21,695 nt of DNA from Casp-actino8 sp032118015. Lineage in GTDB: Bacteria; Actinomycetota; Acidimicrobiia; Acidimicrobiales; Ilumatobacteraceae. The notes under the pieces are model-generated. The model saw only the letters and a program-made list of their open reading frames with translations, had not been told where the DNA came from and did no database searches. Location: contig JAULYE010000063.1 of assembly GCA_032118015.1 (NCBI GenBank), positions 1-21,695 of the forward strand, given 5' to 3'. This document shows, piece after piece, positions 15,459 through 21,695 of the stretch. Each line of letters opens with the position of its first letter. Within the stretch, counting starts at the first letter, position 1. The translations under genes were made by a program, and so were the position numbers.

Positions 15459-16823
15459 ATGGCTATCCGCTTTCTCGTGATCGGCGGAGGACCAGCCGGT
15501 AATACTGCAGCGACGTACGCCGCGCGCTTGGGGGCCGAGGTGACTGTGGTGGAGCGTGACATCGTCGGTGGCGCCGCCCATCTGCTGGACTGCATTCCCT
15601 CCAAGACGATGATCGCCACTGGTGGCGCTATGACATTCGGTCGTCAACTACGAGGGATGGGTCTCGAAGAGATGCGCCCAGAGGTCGATGTCGAGGCTCT
15701 GACGGATCGCATCGGTGATATCAGGGATCATCTCTCCCAGAACACGGCAACTCTTCTCGAGAGCCAAGGTGTCCGCATAGTGCGGGGCAGTGCCCGTTTT
15801 CTGACCTCATCTTCAGTGGAAGTCACTGGTGCAAGTGGAGATCGACAACTCGTCGAATTCGACTCGGCCTTGATCGCCACAGGTTCTCGTCCTCGTATCC
15901 CCGAATGGGTGGTTCCCGATGGTGAGCGGATCCTGACGACACGCGACTGCTATCCACCCAAACAGTTCCCAACCAGTGTCTGTGTCGTGGGTTCTGGTGT
16001 CACTGGTGTGGAGTTCGTGCACATGTTCGAGTCATTCGGCGCCCAGGTCACTCTCGTCGTCAGCCGTCAACAAGTCTTGCCAGGCAAAGACCCAGAAGTT
16101 GCAGCAGTCCTCGAGGAGGACTTTCTGCGACGCGGCGTCAAACTTTTGAAAGGTGCGCGGGCTCAGTCGATCGAGCACGAGGGAGAGGGCATCGTCGTGC
16201 GATGTGATGACGGCCGGACAGTCCGGGCGACTCATGCGGTTCTTGCGATCGGCTCTGTTCCCAACAGCAATGATCTGAATCTCGAAGCAGCGGGAGTGGG
16301 GATGGATGGAGGCGGATACATCCCGATCAATCAGCATTGTGTGACCAATATCGATCACATCTACGCAGCTGGAGATGTCAGCGGCAAGCTTCCATTGTCA
16401 TCGGTCGCTTCCATGCAGGGACGCAAAGTGGCAGAGCACGTGATGGGTCTGCACACTCGTGAACATCGACATCTGGACTACGACAAGGCTGCCTCGGCGA
16501 TCTTCACGGAGCCGGAAATCGCCGATGTCGGGCTTGCTGAAGCCGAAGCGTTCTCATCGGGTCGCAAGATTCGTGTCACGAAGGTGCCGTTCTCGGCCAC
16601 GCCCAAAGCATTGATCAACAACGATTCACGAGGCTTCGTGAAGATCATCTCCGATCCGGCGACGGGAGTCGTCCTTGGTGGGTCGATCGTCGGTCGCCAT
16701 GCAGCGGAACTCATCAGCGTCATTGCACTCGCTGTGACTGCGAATCTCAAGGTCTCCGACATCGTCGAGAGCCTTCTTGTCCACCCGGCGCTTGCAGAAG
16801 CGCTTGCAGAAGCAGCGGAGTAG
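15459..16823 (+). CDS. lpdA: LpdA-type NAD(P)H-quinone oxidoreductase (flavoprotein disulfide reductase family)
   Basis: 454 residues with dihydrolipoamide dehydrogenase architecture. The FAD-binding GGGPAG is at 9-14, the NAD(P)-binding GSGVTGVEF at 178-186, YAAGDVSG at 302-309, and a dimerisation domain from about 345 with FTEPEIADVG. The redox-active pair C-x4-C is broken: the segment reads GGAAHLLDCIPSK, with A40 in place of the first cysteine and C45 kept. This matches M. tuberculosis LpdA (Rv3303c), which is not a lipoamide dehydrogenase but reduces quinones with NAD(P)H. Unusually, the C-terminal HPALAE (H442, E447) keeps the His-Glu dyad of true Lpd enzymes. Two 12-bp tandem copies encode ALAEALAE at the very end. 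It is followed after 3 nt by an RDD protein. Confidence 0.88.
   Translation: MAIRFLVIGGGPAGNTAATYAARLGAEVTVVERDIVGGAAHLLDCIPSKTMIATGGAMTFGRQLRGMGLEEMRPEVDVEALTDRIGDIRDHLSQNTATLLESQGVRIVRGSARFLTSSSVEVTGASGDRQLVEFDSALIATGSRPRIPEWVVPDGERILTTRDCYPPKQFPTSVCVVGSGVTGVEFVHMFESFGAQVTLVVSRQQVLPGKDPEVAAVLEEDFLRRGVKLLKGARAQSIEHEGEGIVVRCDDGRTVRATHAVLAIGSVPNSNDLNLEAAGVGMDGGGYIPINQHCVTNIDHIYAAGDVSGKLPLSSVASMQGRKVAEHVMGLHTREHRHLDYDKAASAIFTEPEIADVGLAEAEAFSSGRKIRVTKVPFSATPKALINNDSRGFVKIISDPATGVVLGGSIVGRHAAELISVIALAVTANLKVSDIVESLLVHPALAEALAEAAE
16788..16811 (+). repeat. 12-bp tandem duplication at the 3' end of lpdA
   Basis: GCGCTTGCAGAA is present twice in a row (16788-16799, 16800-16811), in frame, encoding ALAE-ALAE. 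It ends 9 bp before the TAG stop at 16821-16823 and directly follows the His-Pro of the dyad motif. Confidence 0.85.
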
Positions 16824-16826
16824 TCA

Positions 16827-17297
16827 ATGTCCTCATTCGATCCACCGAACGCCAACACCCGACAGGACGCTCTTGGAAGTGTCGGTCGACGTGCTCTCGC
16901 TCAGGTTCTCGATGCGCTCATCATTGGTGTGCCGTTGTTCTTCCTGACCCTGCCGTTCGGTACTTCGATCACCAACGAGGAATTGTCCGATGGGCAACTC
17001 CTCTGGCTCACTGTGGTGTGGGTAGGCGCCTCTTTGATCTACACCACGACCGCGATCGCGATCTGGGGTATGACGATCGGCAAGCGCATCGTCGGCCTGA
17101 AGGTCGTGAATCGCGCAGATGGCGGCCCGGTGTCATGGACGTACGCATCCGTGCGGGCTCTGGTTCCCACCGTTGTTCAGCTCGTGCCGGTGATCGGACC
17201 AGGTCTGGCAATCGTGGTGTACCTGCGGGCGGTGTTCCATCCCTTGCGGCAGGGATTACACGATGCGGCTGCAGGCACGATCGTCGTCAAACGCTGA
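16827..17297 (+). CDS. RDD family membrane protein
   Basis: 156 residues. The RDD signature is spread over the protein: RRALAQVLDALIIGVP (about 21-36, with R and D in the first membrane helix), GMTIGKRIVGLKVV and RQGLHDAAAGTIVV near the C-terminus. Three membrane segments are visible, at about 25-45, 59-80 and 108-135. Family members are small integral membrane proteins; some have been linked to ion transport, but the role of this one is not deducible. Its ATG is 3 nt after the lpdA stop, with GGAG (16817-16820, inside lpdA) 6 nt upstream, so it is translated from the lpdA mRNA. A membrane protein paired with a quinone-reducing flavoprotein is suggestive but unproven. Confidence 0.85.
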   Translation: MSSFDPPNANTRQDALGSVGRRALAQVLDALIIGVPLFFLTLPFGTSITNEELSDGQLLWLTVVWVGASLIYTTTAIAIWGMTIGKRIVGLKVVNRADGGPVSWTYASVRALVPTVVQLVPVIGPGLAIVVYLRAVFHPLRQGLHDAAAGTIVVKR

Positions 17298-17357
17298 CAC
17301 GAGTCATTGTCTGAAGACACCCATGGCAGGGACGTCGAATCGGGCAGAGTTCTTGGA

Positions 17358-19133
17358 TCAGGAGATGACGACAACGACGTCGCCGGACCCCACCGTGTCT
17401 CCGGCAGCGACCTTGATCTCGGTCACTTTGCCCGCTTTCTCGGCAACGATCTGATTTTCCATCTTCATCGCCTCGAGTACGCACACGGCCTGGCCGGCTT
17501 CGACCTCTTGGCCGACTTCAACGAGAACTTTGACGATCGTTCCCTGCATGGGCACGGCCACTTCACCGGATCCGGCACCGCCACCGCCACTGCCCGAGGC
17601 TGCGCGTGCTGGCTTTTTCGCCTTGCTGCCACTTGCTGCAACGGTGACTCCACCCTCGGGAACCCACATCGCCACGTCGAATCTCTTACCGTTGACTTCG
17701 ACAGTCGTGTTGCGACGTACGAGAACTTCGCCGTCATCAGCACTTGCTCCAGGCAAGGTGGCTGAGATTCCCGAGAGGTCGAGCTTCTCCTCGACCCATT
17801 TCGTCGAGTGCTTCATCTCCTGAAAATCTGAGTGCCGGAGAATCGCGAGGTCCGCAGGAATAGTGGTTGCAACACCCTCGACGACCATTTCTTCAAGAGC
17901 GCGAATCGTGCGTGCGATCGCAGTGGGACGATCCTTCCCCCAAACGATGAGCTTGCCGATGAGGTTGTCGTAGTACTGGCTGATTTCATCGCCGCTTTCA
18001 TATCCAGTGTCGAAACGAACACCGAAACCATCCGAGGTCACGAGTTTGGTGATCGTGCCTGGAGACGGAAGGAACTTGCCGCCAGCTGGATTCTCGGCGT
18101 TGATGCGGATCTCGATGCCATGACCGTTGCGACGAGCAGTGACTTGTTCCTGGGTCATCGGGAGTTTTTCGCCTGCTGCAACGCGGATCTGCCACTCGAC
18201 CAGATCGATTCCCGTGATGACTTCTGTGACCGGGTGTTCCACTTGCAGTCGTGTGTTCATTTCCAGGAAGAAGAATTCTCCGTCCTGATAGATGAACTCG
18301 ACGGTGCCGGCGTTGAAATAGCCCACTGCCCGAGCCGCCTTCAGGGCAGCTTCGCCCATGGCCTCTTCGACGCCTTCTCCCATGGCGATCGCCGGAGCTT
18401 CTTCGACGAGCTTTTGGTGACGTCGCTGTGCAGAACAGTCGCGAGTCGAAACCCAGACGTAGTTCCCGTGCTGGTCTCCCACGAGCTGTACCTCGACGTG
18501 GCGTGGCCATGTCAGATACTTCTCGACATAGATCTCGTCACGTCCGAAGAAAGACTTGGCCTCGCGTTGGGCGCTCTCCATGGCTTCTTGAACAGCATCA
18601 GCGCTATGCACGACCTTCATGCCACGTCCGCCACCTCCAAAAGCAGCCTTGATGGCGATGGGGAAGCCGAACTCGGTGCCGAACTTCTTGATCTCGTCCG
18701 CGGTCGTGACGAACTCTGTTGTCCCGGGAACGATGGGTGCGCCGCCACGCAGAGCTGCTTTGCGACTCGAGACTTTGTCCCCCATTTCGCGGATCGCGTC
18801 ACCTGGAGGCCCGATGAAGGCCACTCCCATGTTGGTGATCGCATCGGCGAAGTCTGCGTTTTCACTGAAGAAGCCGTATCCCGGGTGCACCCCATCGGCC
18901 CCGCTCTTCTCGATCGCATCGAGAATTGCTTCGGTGTTGAGGTAGCTCTCAGCGGCAGTCTGACCGCCGAGCGCATACGCCTCATCAGCAAGACGGACGT
19001 GGAGGGCATTGCGATCGAGTTCGGAATAGACCGCAACGGTGGCGATCCCCATTTCTCGAGCGGCGCGGATCACGCGTACAGCGATCTCTCCGCGGTTGGC
19101 AATCAGGATTTTCGTGAGTGGTTTGGAGGGCAC
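17358..19133 (-). CDS. Acyl-CoA carboxylase alpha subunit: biotin carboxylase fused to biotin carboxyl carrier domain
   Basis: 591 residues, like actinobacterial AccA3-type proteins. It carboxylates its own biotin using ATP and bicarbonate; a separate beta subunit, absent here, passes the carboxyl group to acetyl-, propionyl- or another acyl-CoA. Biotin carboxylase spans about 5-450: KILIANRGEIAVRVIRA, the ATP-grasp GGGGRGM (166-172) and EMNTRLQVEHPVTE (291-304). A Gly/Ala/Ser-rich flexible linker (about 490-520) leads to the BCCP domain with EAMKMEN, the biotinylated lysine being K557. GTG 19133 is chosen as start because it gives the family N-terminus (PSKPLTKILIANRGE). The longer frame to 19247 crosses the divergent birA start. 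Acyl specificity cannot be read from this subunit. Confidence 0.93.
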   Translation of the reverse strand: MPSKPLTKILIANRGEIAVRVIRAAREMGIATVAVYSELDRNALHVRLADEAYALGGQTAAESYLNTEAILDAIEKSGADGVHPGYGFFSENADFADAITNMGVAFIGPPGDAIREMGDKVSSRKAALRGGAPIVPGTTEFVTTADEIKKFGTEFGFPIAIKAAFGGGGRGMKVVHSADAVQEAMESAQREAKSFFGRDEIYVEKYLTWPRHVEVQLVGDQHGNYVWVSTRDCSAQRRHQKLVEEAPAIAMGEGVEEAMGEAALKAARAVGYFNAGTVEFIYQDGEFFFLEMNTRLQVEHPVTEVITGIDLVEWQIRVAAGEKLPMTQEQVTARRNGHGIEIRINAENPAGGKFLPSPGTITKLVTSDGFGVRFDTGYESGDEISQYYDNLIGKLIVWGKDRPTAIARTIRALEEMVVEGVATTIPADLAILRHSDFQEMKHSTKWVEEKLDLSGISATLPGASADDGEVLVRRNTTVEVNGKRFDVAMWVPEGGVTVAASGSKAKKPARAASGSGGGGAGSGEVAVPMQGTIVKVLVEVGQEVEAGQAVCVLEAMKMENQIVAEKAGKVTEIKVAAGDTVGSGDVVVVIS

Positions 19134-19140
19134 AAGTGAC

Positions 19141-19146
19141 AATGTT
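19141..19146. promoter_or_regulatory. Shared -10-like hexamer between divergent carboxylase and birA genes
   Basis: On the plus strand AATGTT lies 6 nt before the birA ATG (19153). On the minus strand the same bases read AACATT, 7 nt before the carboxylase GTG (19133). Each matches the key second A and last T of TANNNT but not the first T. Transcripts starting at both start codons would be about 20 bp apart, as described for bacterial bidirectional promoters with a symmetric -10. No Shine-Dalgarno site precedes either gene. Confidence 0.4.
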
Positions 19147-19152
19147 GGTCTG

Positions 19153-20046
19153 ATGGACACCCGAATTGCCACCTCTGAAGACGAGAACTTGCCTGGACGG
19201 GAATTTCGGGACCGAAAAGGCCGTGTATTCGACGAATTCTTCGACACATTCGGTGGCTCGGCGGACCTTGCTCAGAGACGACCTGGCCTCACAAATGGCC
19301 TCACTAATAAATGGACAGTCCGACAAACGGACGCGACAGGAAGCACGAATGACGATCTGTTGCGCGCTGGGGAGATGGGGGCGCCTGATCGGCTCGTCCT
19401 CGTCGCCGATCATCAGAGCGCTGGTCGGGGACGGTTGGACCGCCGATGGGAAGCTCCTCCTGGAGCGAACCTTCTCGTGAGCATCTTGTTTCGAGCGGTT
19501 CCCGATCAGCCGCATCGATTGACGCAGGCCGTTGCCCTTGCTGCTGTCGGTGCATGTCGGCATCTCGGAGTCCGATCCGATGGTTTCGACGTGTCACTCA
19601 AATGGCCTAACGACATTCTGGTCGGGCATCGCAAGTTGGCCGGCATTCTTGCATCGGCTTCGACTTCGTGGCGAACGACGGGGGTTCCTGATTTCGTCGT
19701 GGTTGGTCTCGGACTGAACGTGCAATGGTCTCCAGTTGATGCGGTGAGCCTTGCGGAGTTCGTAGCAGATGTTCATCGAGATGATGTACTGGCAGGGCTC
19801 ATCGTCGAGTTGGACGAACTCCTCGACTTGAACCCCGCCGACTTGTTCGATCGCTATCGATCAGAGTTGTCCACGATCGGACGCTCAGTGCGAGTCGAAC
19901 TCCCATCGGGAGAAATCCTCCGGGGAAGGGCACTCGGGGTAGGTCTGGACGGTCGTCTGGAAGTTCTCGATTCGTGTGCAATATCGCATCACATCGATGT
20001 CGCCGACATCGTGCATCTGCGATTCGAGGAAGGCGACCAGCCGTGA
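19153..20046 (+). CDS. birA: Biotin--[biotin carboxyl-carrier protein] ligase, class I (no DNA-binding domain)
   Basis: 297 residues from ATG 19153. It makes biotinyl-AMP and transfers biotin to the BCCP lysine. Motifs in order are TGSTN (62-66), GRGRLDRRW (91-99, the adenylate-binding loop), LKWPNDILV (149-157) and KLAGIL (161-166), followed by a C-terminal SH3-like domain with LPSGEILRGRALGVGLDG (250-267). There is no N-terminal winged-helix domain, so it is not a BirA repressor. About 55 charged residues precede the catalytic core, more than in many actinobacterial enzymes, and a TTG at 19189 is an alternative start. It is divergent from the gene for its obvious substrate, the carboxylase alpha subunit, with only 19 bp between start codons. 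Confidence 0.92.
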   Translation: MDTRIATSEDENLPGREFRDRKGRVFDEFFDTFGGSADLAQRRPGLTNGLTNKWTVRQTDATGSTNDDLLRAGEMGAPDRLVLVADHQSAGRGRLDRRWEAPPGANLLVSILFRAVPDQPHRLTQAVALAAVGACRHLGVRSDGFDVSLKWPNDILVGHRKLAGILASASTSWRTTGVPDFVVVGLGLNVQWSPVDAVSLAEFVADVHRDDVLAGLIVELDELLDLNPADLFDRYRSELSTIGRSVRVELPSGEILRGRALGVGLDGRLEVLDSCAISHHIDVADIVHLRFEEGDQP

Positions 20047-20063
20047 CCTTTCAACTGTGACCT
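20043..20063 (+). repeat. Short direct repeat across the birA stop codon
   Basis: GTGACCT at 20043-20049 contains the birA TGA and recurs at 20057-20063 (14-bp period). The flanks are only partly alike, so this is weaker than the duplications at rnhA and the SpoIID-SGNH gene. Confidence 0.4.
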
Positions 20064-20084
20064 GTTCACGGTGTTCGGGAAGCG

Positions 20085-20090
20085 TAAGTT
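20085..20090 (+). promoter_or_regulatory. -10 element for a leaderless LCP-gene transcript
   Basis: TAAGTT fits TANNNT and is followed by exactly 6 nt (TGGACC) and the GTG start at 20097, the same geometry as at the SDR and lpdA genes. This supports GTG 20097 over the in-frame ATG at 20136. Confidence 0.5.
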
Positions 20091-20096
20091 TGGACC

Positions 20097-21101
20097 GTGG
20101 TTGCTGACTCTGGACGTCGACGCAAGATTTTGCCGATGGTCACCGGCGTCAACCTTGCAGTTCTGCTCACCATCGCCTCGGCAACCGGTGTCATTGTTGC
20201 TGTACGAGGTGAAGTGAACGGCGTCGAGCGTGTCCCTCAGATCGAGTCGGTCCTGTCACCGCCATCCACTGGGTTCGTGAACTACTTGATCGTGGGAAGT
20301 GACACTCGTGAAGGAGCAGATCCGAACAGTCCCGACTACGGGGGAATCGGAGACACCGACGAGACGAGCGGTCGTCGCAGCGACACGATCATTCTCATGC
20401 ATGTCGACGAAGTTCTCTCGACGATTGCTCTGACGTCGATTCCCCGAGATCTCTGGATCGAGATTCCTGGTCACGACACGAATCGCATCAATGCCGCGTA
20501 CGGGTACGGCGAAGCAGTTCTCATCGACACGGTGCAGACGAGCCTCGAAGTTCCCATTCACCACTACGTCGAGGTCGATTTCAACTCGTTCAAGTCGATC
20601 ATTTCTGCCATCGACGGCGTAGAGATGTGCTTCGAGCATCCCACTCGCGACGTCAACACCGGACTCAACGTTCCTGAGGCAGGTTGTTTCGTTCTCGATT
20701 CCGTGCAGTCACTGGCATTCGCCCGAAGCCGGTACTTCGAGCAATTCAAGGATGGCGAATGGCGGGCCGACGGTCGAGCCGATCTTGGTCGCATCGAGCG
20801 ACAACAGGTCTTCTTCGAAACAGCAATCGCGCGTTCTGTGTCACAAGTACTCGCGAATCCCTTCAGGGTCGGTGATCTTGCATCTGCTGCTGTGGACTCA
20901 CTTCGTGTCGACAGCCGAACGGACCTCATCGAGATGGGCAATGCCATTCGACCGGTCGCCTCAGGTGGGATCGTGCGGATTCCTCTGCCCGTCTATTCCG
21001 ACACAGTGCGCGACAAATCCGTGCTTCGCCTGGCTGAAGGATCACCACTAATTCTCGAATATCTCGCCGGGCGAGGGGACAGATCTCTCTTCGCTGGTTG
21101 A
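20097..21101 (+). CDS. LytR-CpsA-Psr (LCP) family glycan-peptidoglycan ligase
   Basis: 334 residues. A short cytoplasmic tail with RRRK (7-10) and one membrane helix (about 13-36) anchor an extracytoplasmic LCP domain. Its polyprenyl-phosphate-binding residues are recognisable: GSDTR (67-71), RRSDT (93-97), SIPRD (114-118), NRINAAYGYG (129-138) and LAFARSRY through DLGRIERQQ (206-237). LCP enzymes move glycans such as wall teichoic acids, arabinogalactan or capsule from undecaprenyl phosphate onto peptidoglycan. C178 and C197 could form a disulfide. There is no C-terminal LytR_C domain. The start is GTG. It sits just before rmlA, so envelope glycan attachment and sugar-nucleotide supply are neighbours; whether they share a transcript is uncertain because 154 bp with strong hairpin potential separates them. 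Confidence 0.93.
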   Translation: MVADSGRRRKILPMVTGVNLAVLLTIASATGVIVAVRGEVNGVERVPQIESVLSPPSTGFVNYLIVGSDTREGADPNSPDYGGIGDTDETSGRRSDTIILMHVDEVLSTIALTSIPRDLWIEIPGHDTNRINAAYGYGEAVLIDTVQTSLEVPIHHYVEVDFNSFKSIISAIDGVEMCFEHPTRDVNTGLNVPEAGCFVLDSVQSLAFARSRYFEQFKDGEWRADGRADLGRIERQQVFFETAIARSVSQVLANPFRVGDLASAAVDSLRVDSRTDLIEMGNAIRPVASGGIVRIPLPVYSDTVRDKSVLRLAEGSPLILEYLAGRGDRSLFAG

Positions 21102-21114
21102 CCTGCCTCGGGAT

Positions 21115-21129
21115 CTCGACGTCGTCGAG
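21115..21129 (+). other. Short perfect hairpin after the LCP gene
   Basis: CTCGAC-GTC-GTCGAG is a perfect 6-bp stem with a 3-nt loop, 14 bp after the LCP stop. It has no U-tract. It could be a weak terminator or 3'-end structure. Confidence 0.3.
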
Positions 21130-21158
21130 CGCTTGTTGTGTCGGGATCGAGCGTGAAC

Positions 21159-21192
21159 GGGTCTCTTCGACGCAGTCGACATGAAGAGTCCC
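21159..21192 (+). other. Extended stem-loop upstream of rmlA
   Basis: GGG-T-CTCTTC (21159-21168) pairs with GAAGAG-T-CCC (21183-21192): 9 pairs with one T-T mismatch. An inner GAC-gca-GTC helix sits in the loop. It lies 63-97 bp before the rmlA ATG, so it may be a leader structure or terminator; no U-tract follows. No known riboswitch consensus was recognised. Confidence 0.35.
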
Positions 21193-21243
21193 AGGGGATC
21201 CGGAGATGGCAGACTGGGGGTGGCTCAAACCTACGAATTCGAT

Positions 21244-21247
21244 GAGG
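21244..21247 (+). promoter_or_regulatory. Ribosome-binding site of rmlA
   Basis: GAGG ends 8 nt before ATG 21256. This supports that start over the in-frame GTG at 21220, which would add 12 residues (MAQTYEFDEVPS) not typical of the family. Confidence 0.5.
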
Positions 21248-21255
21248 TTCCTTCG

Positions 21256-21695
21256 ATGAAAGCCCTGATCTTGGCCGGCGGTGCCGGAACTCGGCTTCGG
21301 CCCATCACGCATACGAGTGCCAAACAATTGGTTCCAGTGGCGAACAAGCCGATCCTTTTCTACGGCATCGAAGCAATGGCAGCTGCAGGGATTCGCGAAA
21401 TCGGCATCATCGTCGGTGACACGCGCGCCGAGGTGATGTCGGCTGTCGGCGATGGCTCGACGTGGGGAGTGAGCGTGACGTACATCCCACAGGACCAGCC
21501 CTTGGGACTTGCGCACTGTGTCCTGATTGCCCGTTCCTTCTTGGGTGATGAGGACTTCGTGATGTACCTCGGTGACAATTTGCTCCAACAGGACCTGGGG
21601 GCATTCGTTCGTGCATTCGAAGCAGCGCGCACTTCGGCAGAACCGCCTGCTGCGCAGATTCTCCTCAAACAGGTTCCTGATCCGCATCGGTTCGG
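21256..21695 (+). CDS. rmlA: Glucose-1-phosphate thymidylyltransferase (3' partial)
   Basis: The first 146 codons are present; the gene runs off the right edge. The start MKALILAGGAGTRLRPIT carries the nucleotide-binding G-G-x-G-T-R-L signature. It is followed by SAKQLVPVANKPILFYGIE (sugar-phosphate site), IIVGDTRAEVMSAVGDGS, YIPQDQPLGLAHCVLIAR and VMYLGDNLL, whose D binds catalytic metal. The wording HTSAKQLVPVANKPILFY fits the long RmlA/StrD-like form with a C-terminal beta-helix, but that part is not visible. It makes dTDP-glucose from dTTP and glucose-1-phosphate, the first step to dTDP-rhamnose and other deoxysugars. This matches the rhamnosyltransferase-like GT2 domain and polysaccharide exporter at the other end of the window. 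Confidence 0.92.
   Translation, partial: MKALILAGGAGTRLRPITHTSAKQLVPVANKPILFYGIEAMAAAGIREIGIIVGDTRAEVMSAVGDGSTWGVSVTYIPQDQPLGLAHCVLIARSFLGDEDFVMYLGDNLLQQDLGAFVRAFEAARTSAEPPAAQILLKQVPDPHRF

Noticed and set aside
14402..15502. 366-codon plus-strand open frame opposite lysS
   Set aside because: Antisense shadow of lysS, whose class II motifs are intact. It shows no domain and no promoter or ribosome-binding site.
15365..15619. 85-residue N-terminal extension of lysyl-tRNA synthetase
   Set aside because: Would overlap the divergent lpdA start and coding region, and the sequence is unlike any LysS N-terminus; ATG 15364 gives the normal length.
15459..16823. Annotation as dihydrolipoamide dehydrogenase, E3 partner of AceE
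   Set aside because: The first redox cysteine is replaced by alanine (A40), so normal disulfide exchange with lipoamide is not expected.
17308..17319. TGTC-TGAA-GACA hairpin between the RDD and carboxylase genes as a terminator
   Set aside because: Only a 4-bp stem, with no U-tract on either strand; too weak to call.
17832..19139. 435-codon plus-strand open frame opposite the carboxylase gene
   Set aside because: It is the antisense shadow of a strongly conserved biotin carboxylase gene. It has no recognisable family, and the sense protein matches its family end to end.
19134..19247. 38-residue N-terminal extension of the carboxylase alpha subunit
   Set aside because: Crosses the birA start. 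GTG 19133 gives the standard N-terminus for the family.
20926..21687. 253-codon minus-strand open frame spanning the LCP-rmlA gap
   Set aside because: It lies opposite two well-supported genes (LCP and rmlA) and has no recognisable motifs.
1..21695. A new defence, CRISPR or mobile genetic system
   Set aside because: No recombinase, transposase, nuclease-helicase cassette, toxin-antitoxin pair, repeat-spacer array or terminal repeats were seen; nearly every gene belongs to known housekeeping or envelope families.

Overview
The window is chromosomal DNA from an actinobacterium, most likely class Acidimicrobiia or a close relative. No rRNA marker is present, so this rests on gene content. The evidence is a moderately G+C-rich, densely packed sequence, an actinobacterial-type DapD, a homodimeric AceE pyruvate dehydrogenase, an LpdA-type flavoprotein, a fused biotin carboxylase/BCCP subunit, and a secreted protein with repeats ending in a V/I-D-x-N-G-W-F motif. 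Several genes also look leaderless, with a -10-like hexamer about 6 nt before the start codon. Sixteen protein genes are supported, two of them cut by the window edges. I saw no tRNA, rRNA, insertion sequence, prophage or CRISPR array.

Layout. (1) 1-4162, envelope glycan genes: the C-terminal part of a Wzt-type polysaccharide ABC-transporter ATPase, a zinc-knuckle SAM methyltransferase on the minus strand, and a 916-residue fusion of a GT2 and a GT4 glycosyltransferase. (2) 4150-7560: aceE (minus), overlapping the glycosyltransferase gene tail-to-tail by 13 bp, then divergent rnhA (RNase HI), ending in duplicated hairpins and an intrinsic terminator. (3) 7586-10755: a secreted SpoIID/LytB-SGNH hydrolase-triple repeat protein behind a sigma-28 (FliA/WhiG)-like promoter. 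(4) 10837-11613: an SDR dehydrogenase. (5) 11687-15364: a minus-strand lysS-dapD-argJ group linking lysyl-tRNA charging, lysine/diaminopimelate synthesis and arginine synthesis. A strong hairpin lies between argJ and the SDR gene. (6) 15459-17297: an LpdA-like oxidoreductase and an RDD membrane protein, translationally close. (7) 17358-20046: the biotin-dependent carboxylase alpha subunit and, divergently, the biotin ligase BirA that would biotinylate it. The start codons are only 19 bp apart. (8) 20097-21695: an LCP-family glycan ligase and the start of rmlA (dTDP-sugar synthesis).

How the parts fit. Both ends concern cell-surface glycans: nucleotide-sugar supply (RmlA), glycosyl transfer, export (Wzt) and attachment to peptidoglycan (LCP). 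The SpoIID-like protein is a plausible wall-remodelling enzyme. The middle is mostly housekeeping metabolism. I did not find a clear new multi-gene defence or mobile system. The most unusual signals are the domain fusions, the sigma-28-like promoter on a wall enzyme, a -10 hexamer apparently shared between birA and the carboxylase gene, short tandem duplications clustered at stop codons, and an LpdA-like enzyme that has lost one redox cysteine but kept the His-Glu dyad.
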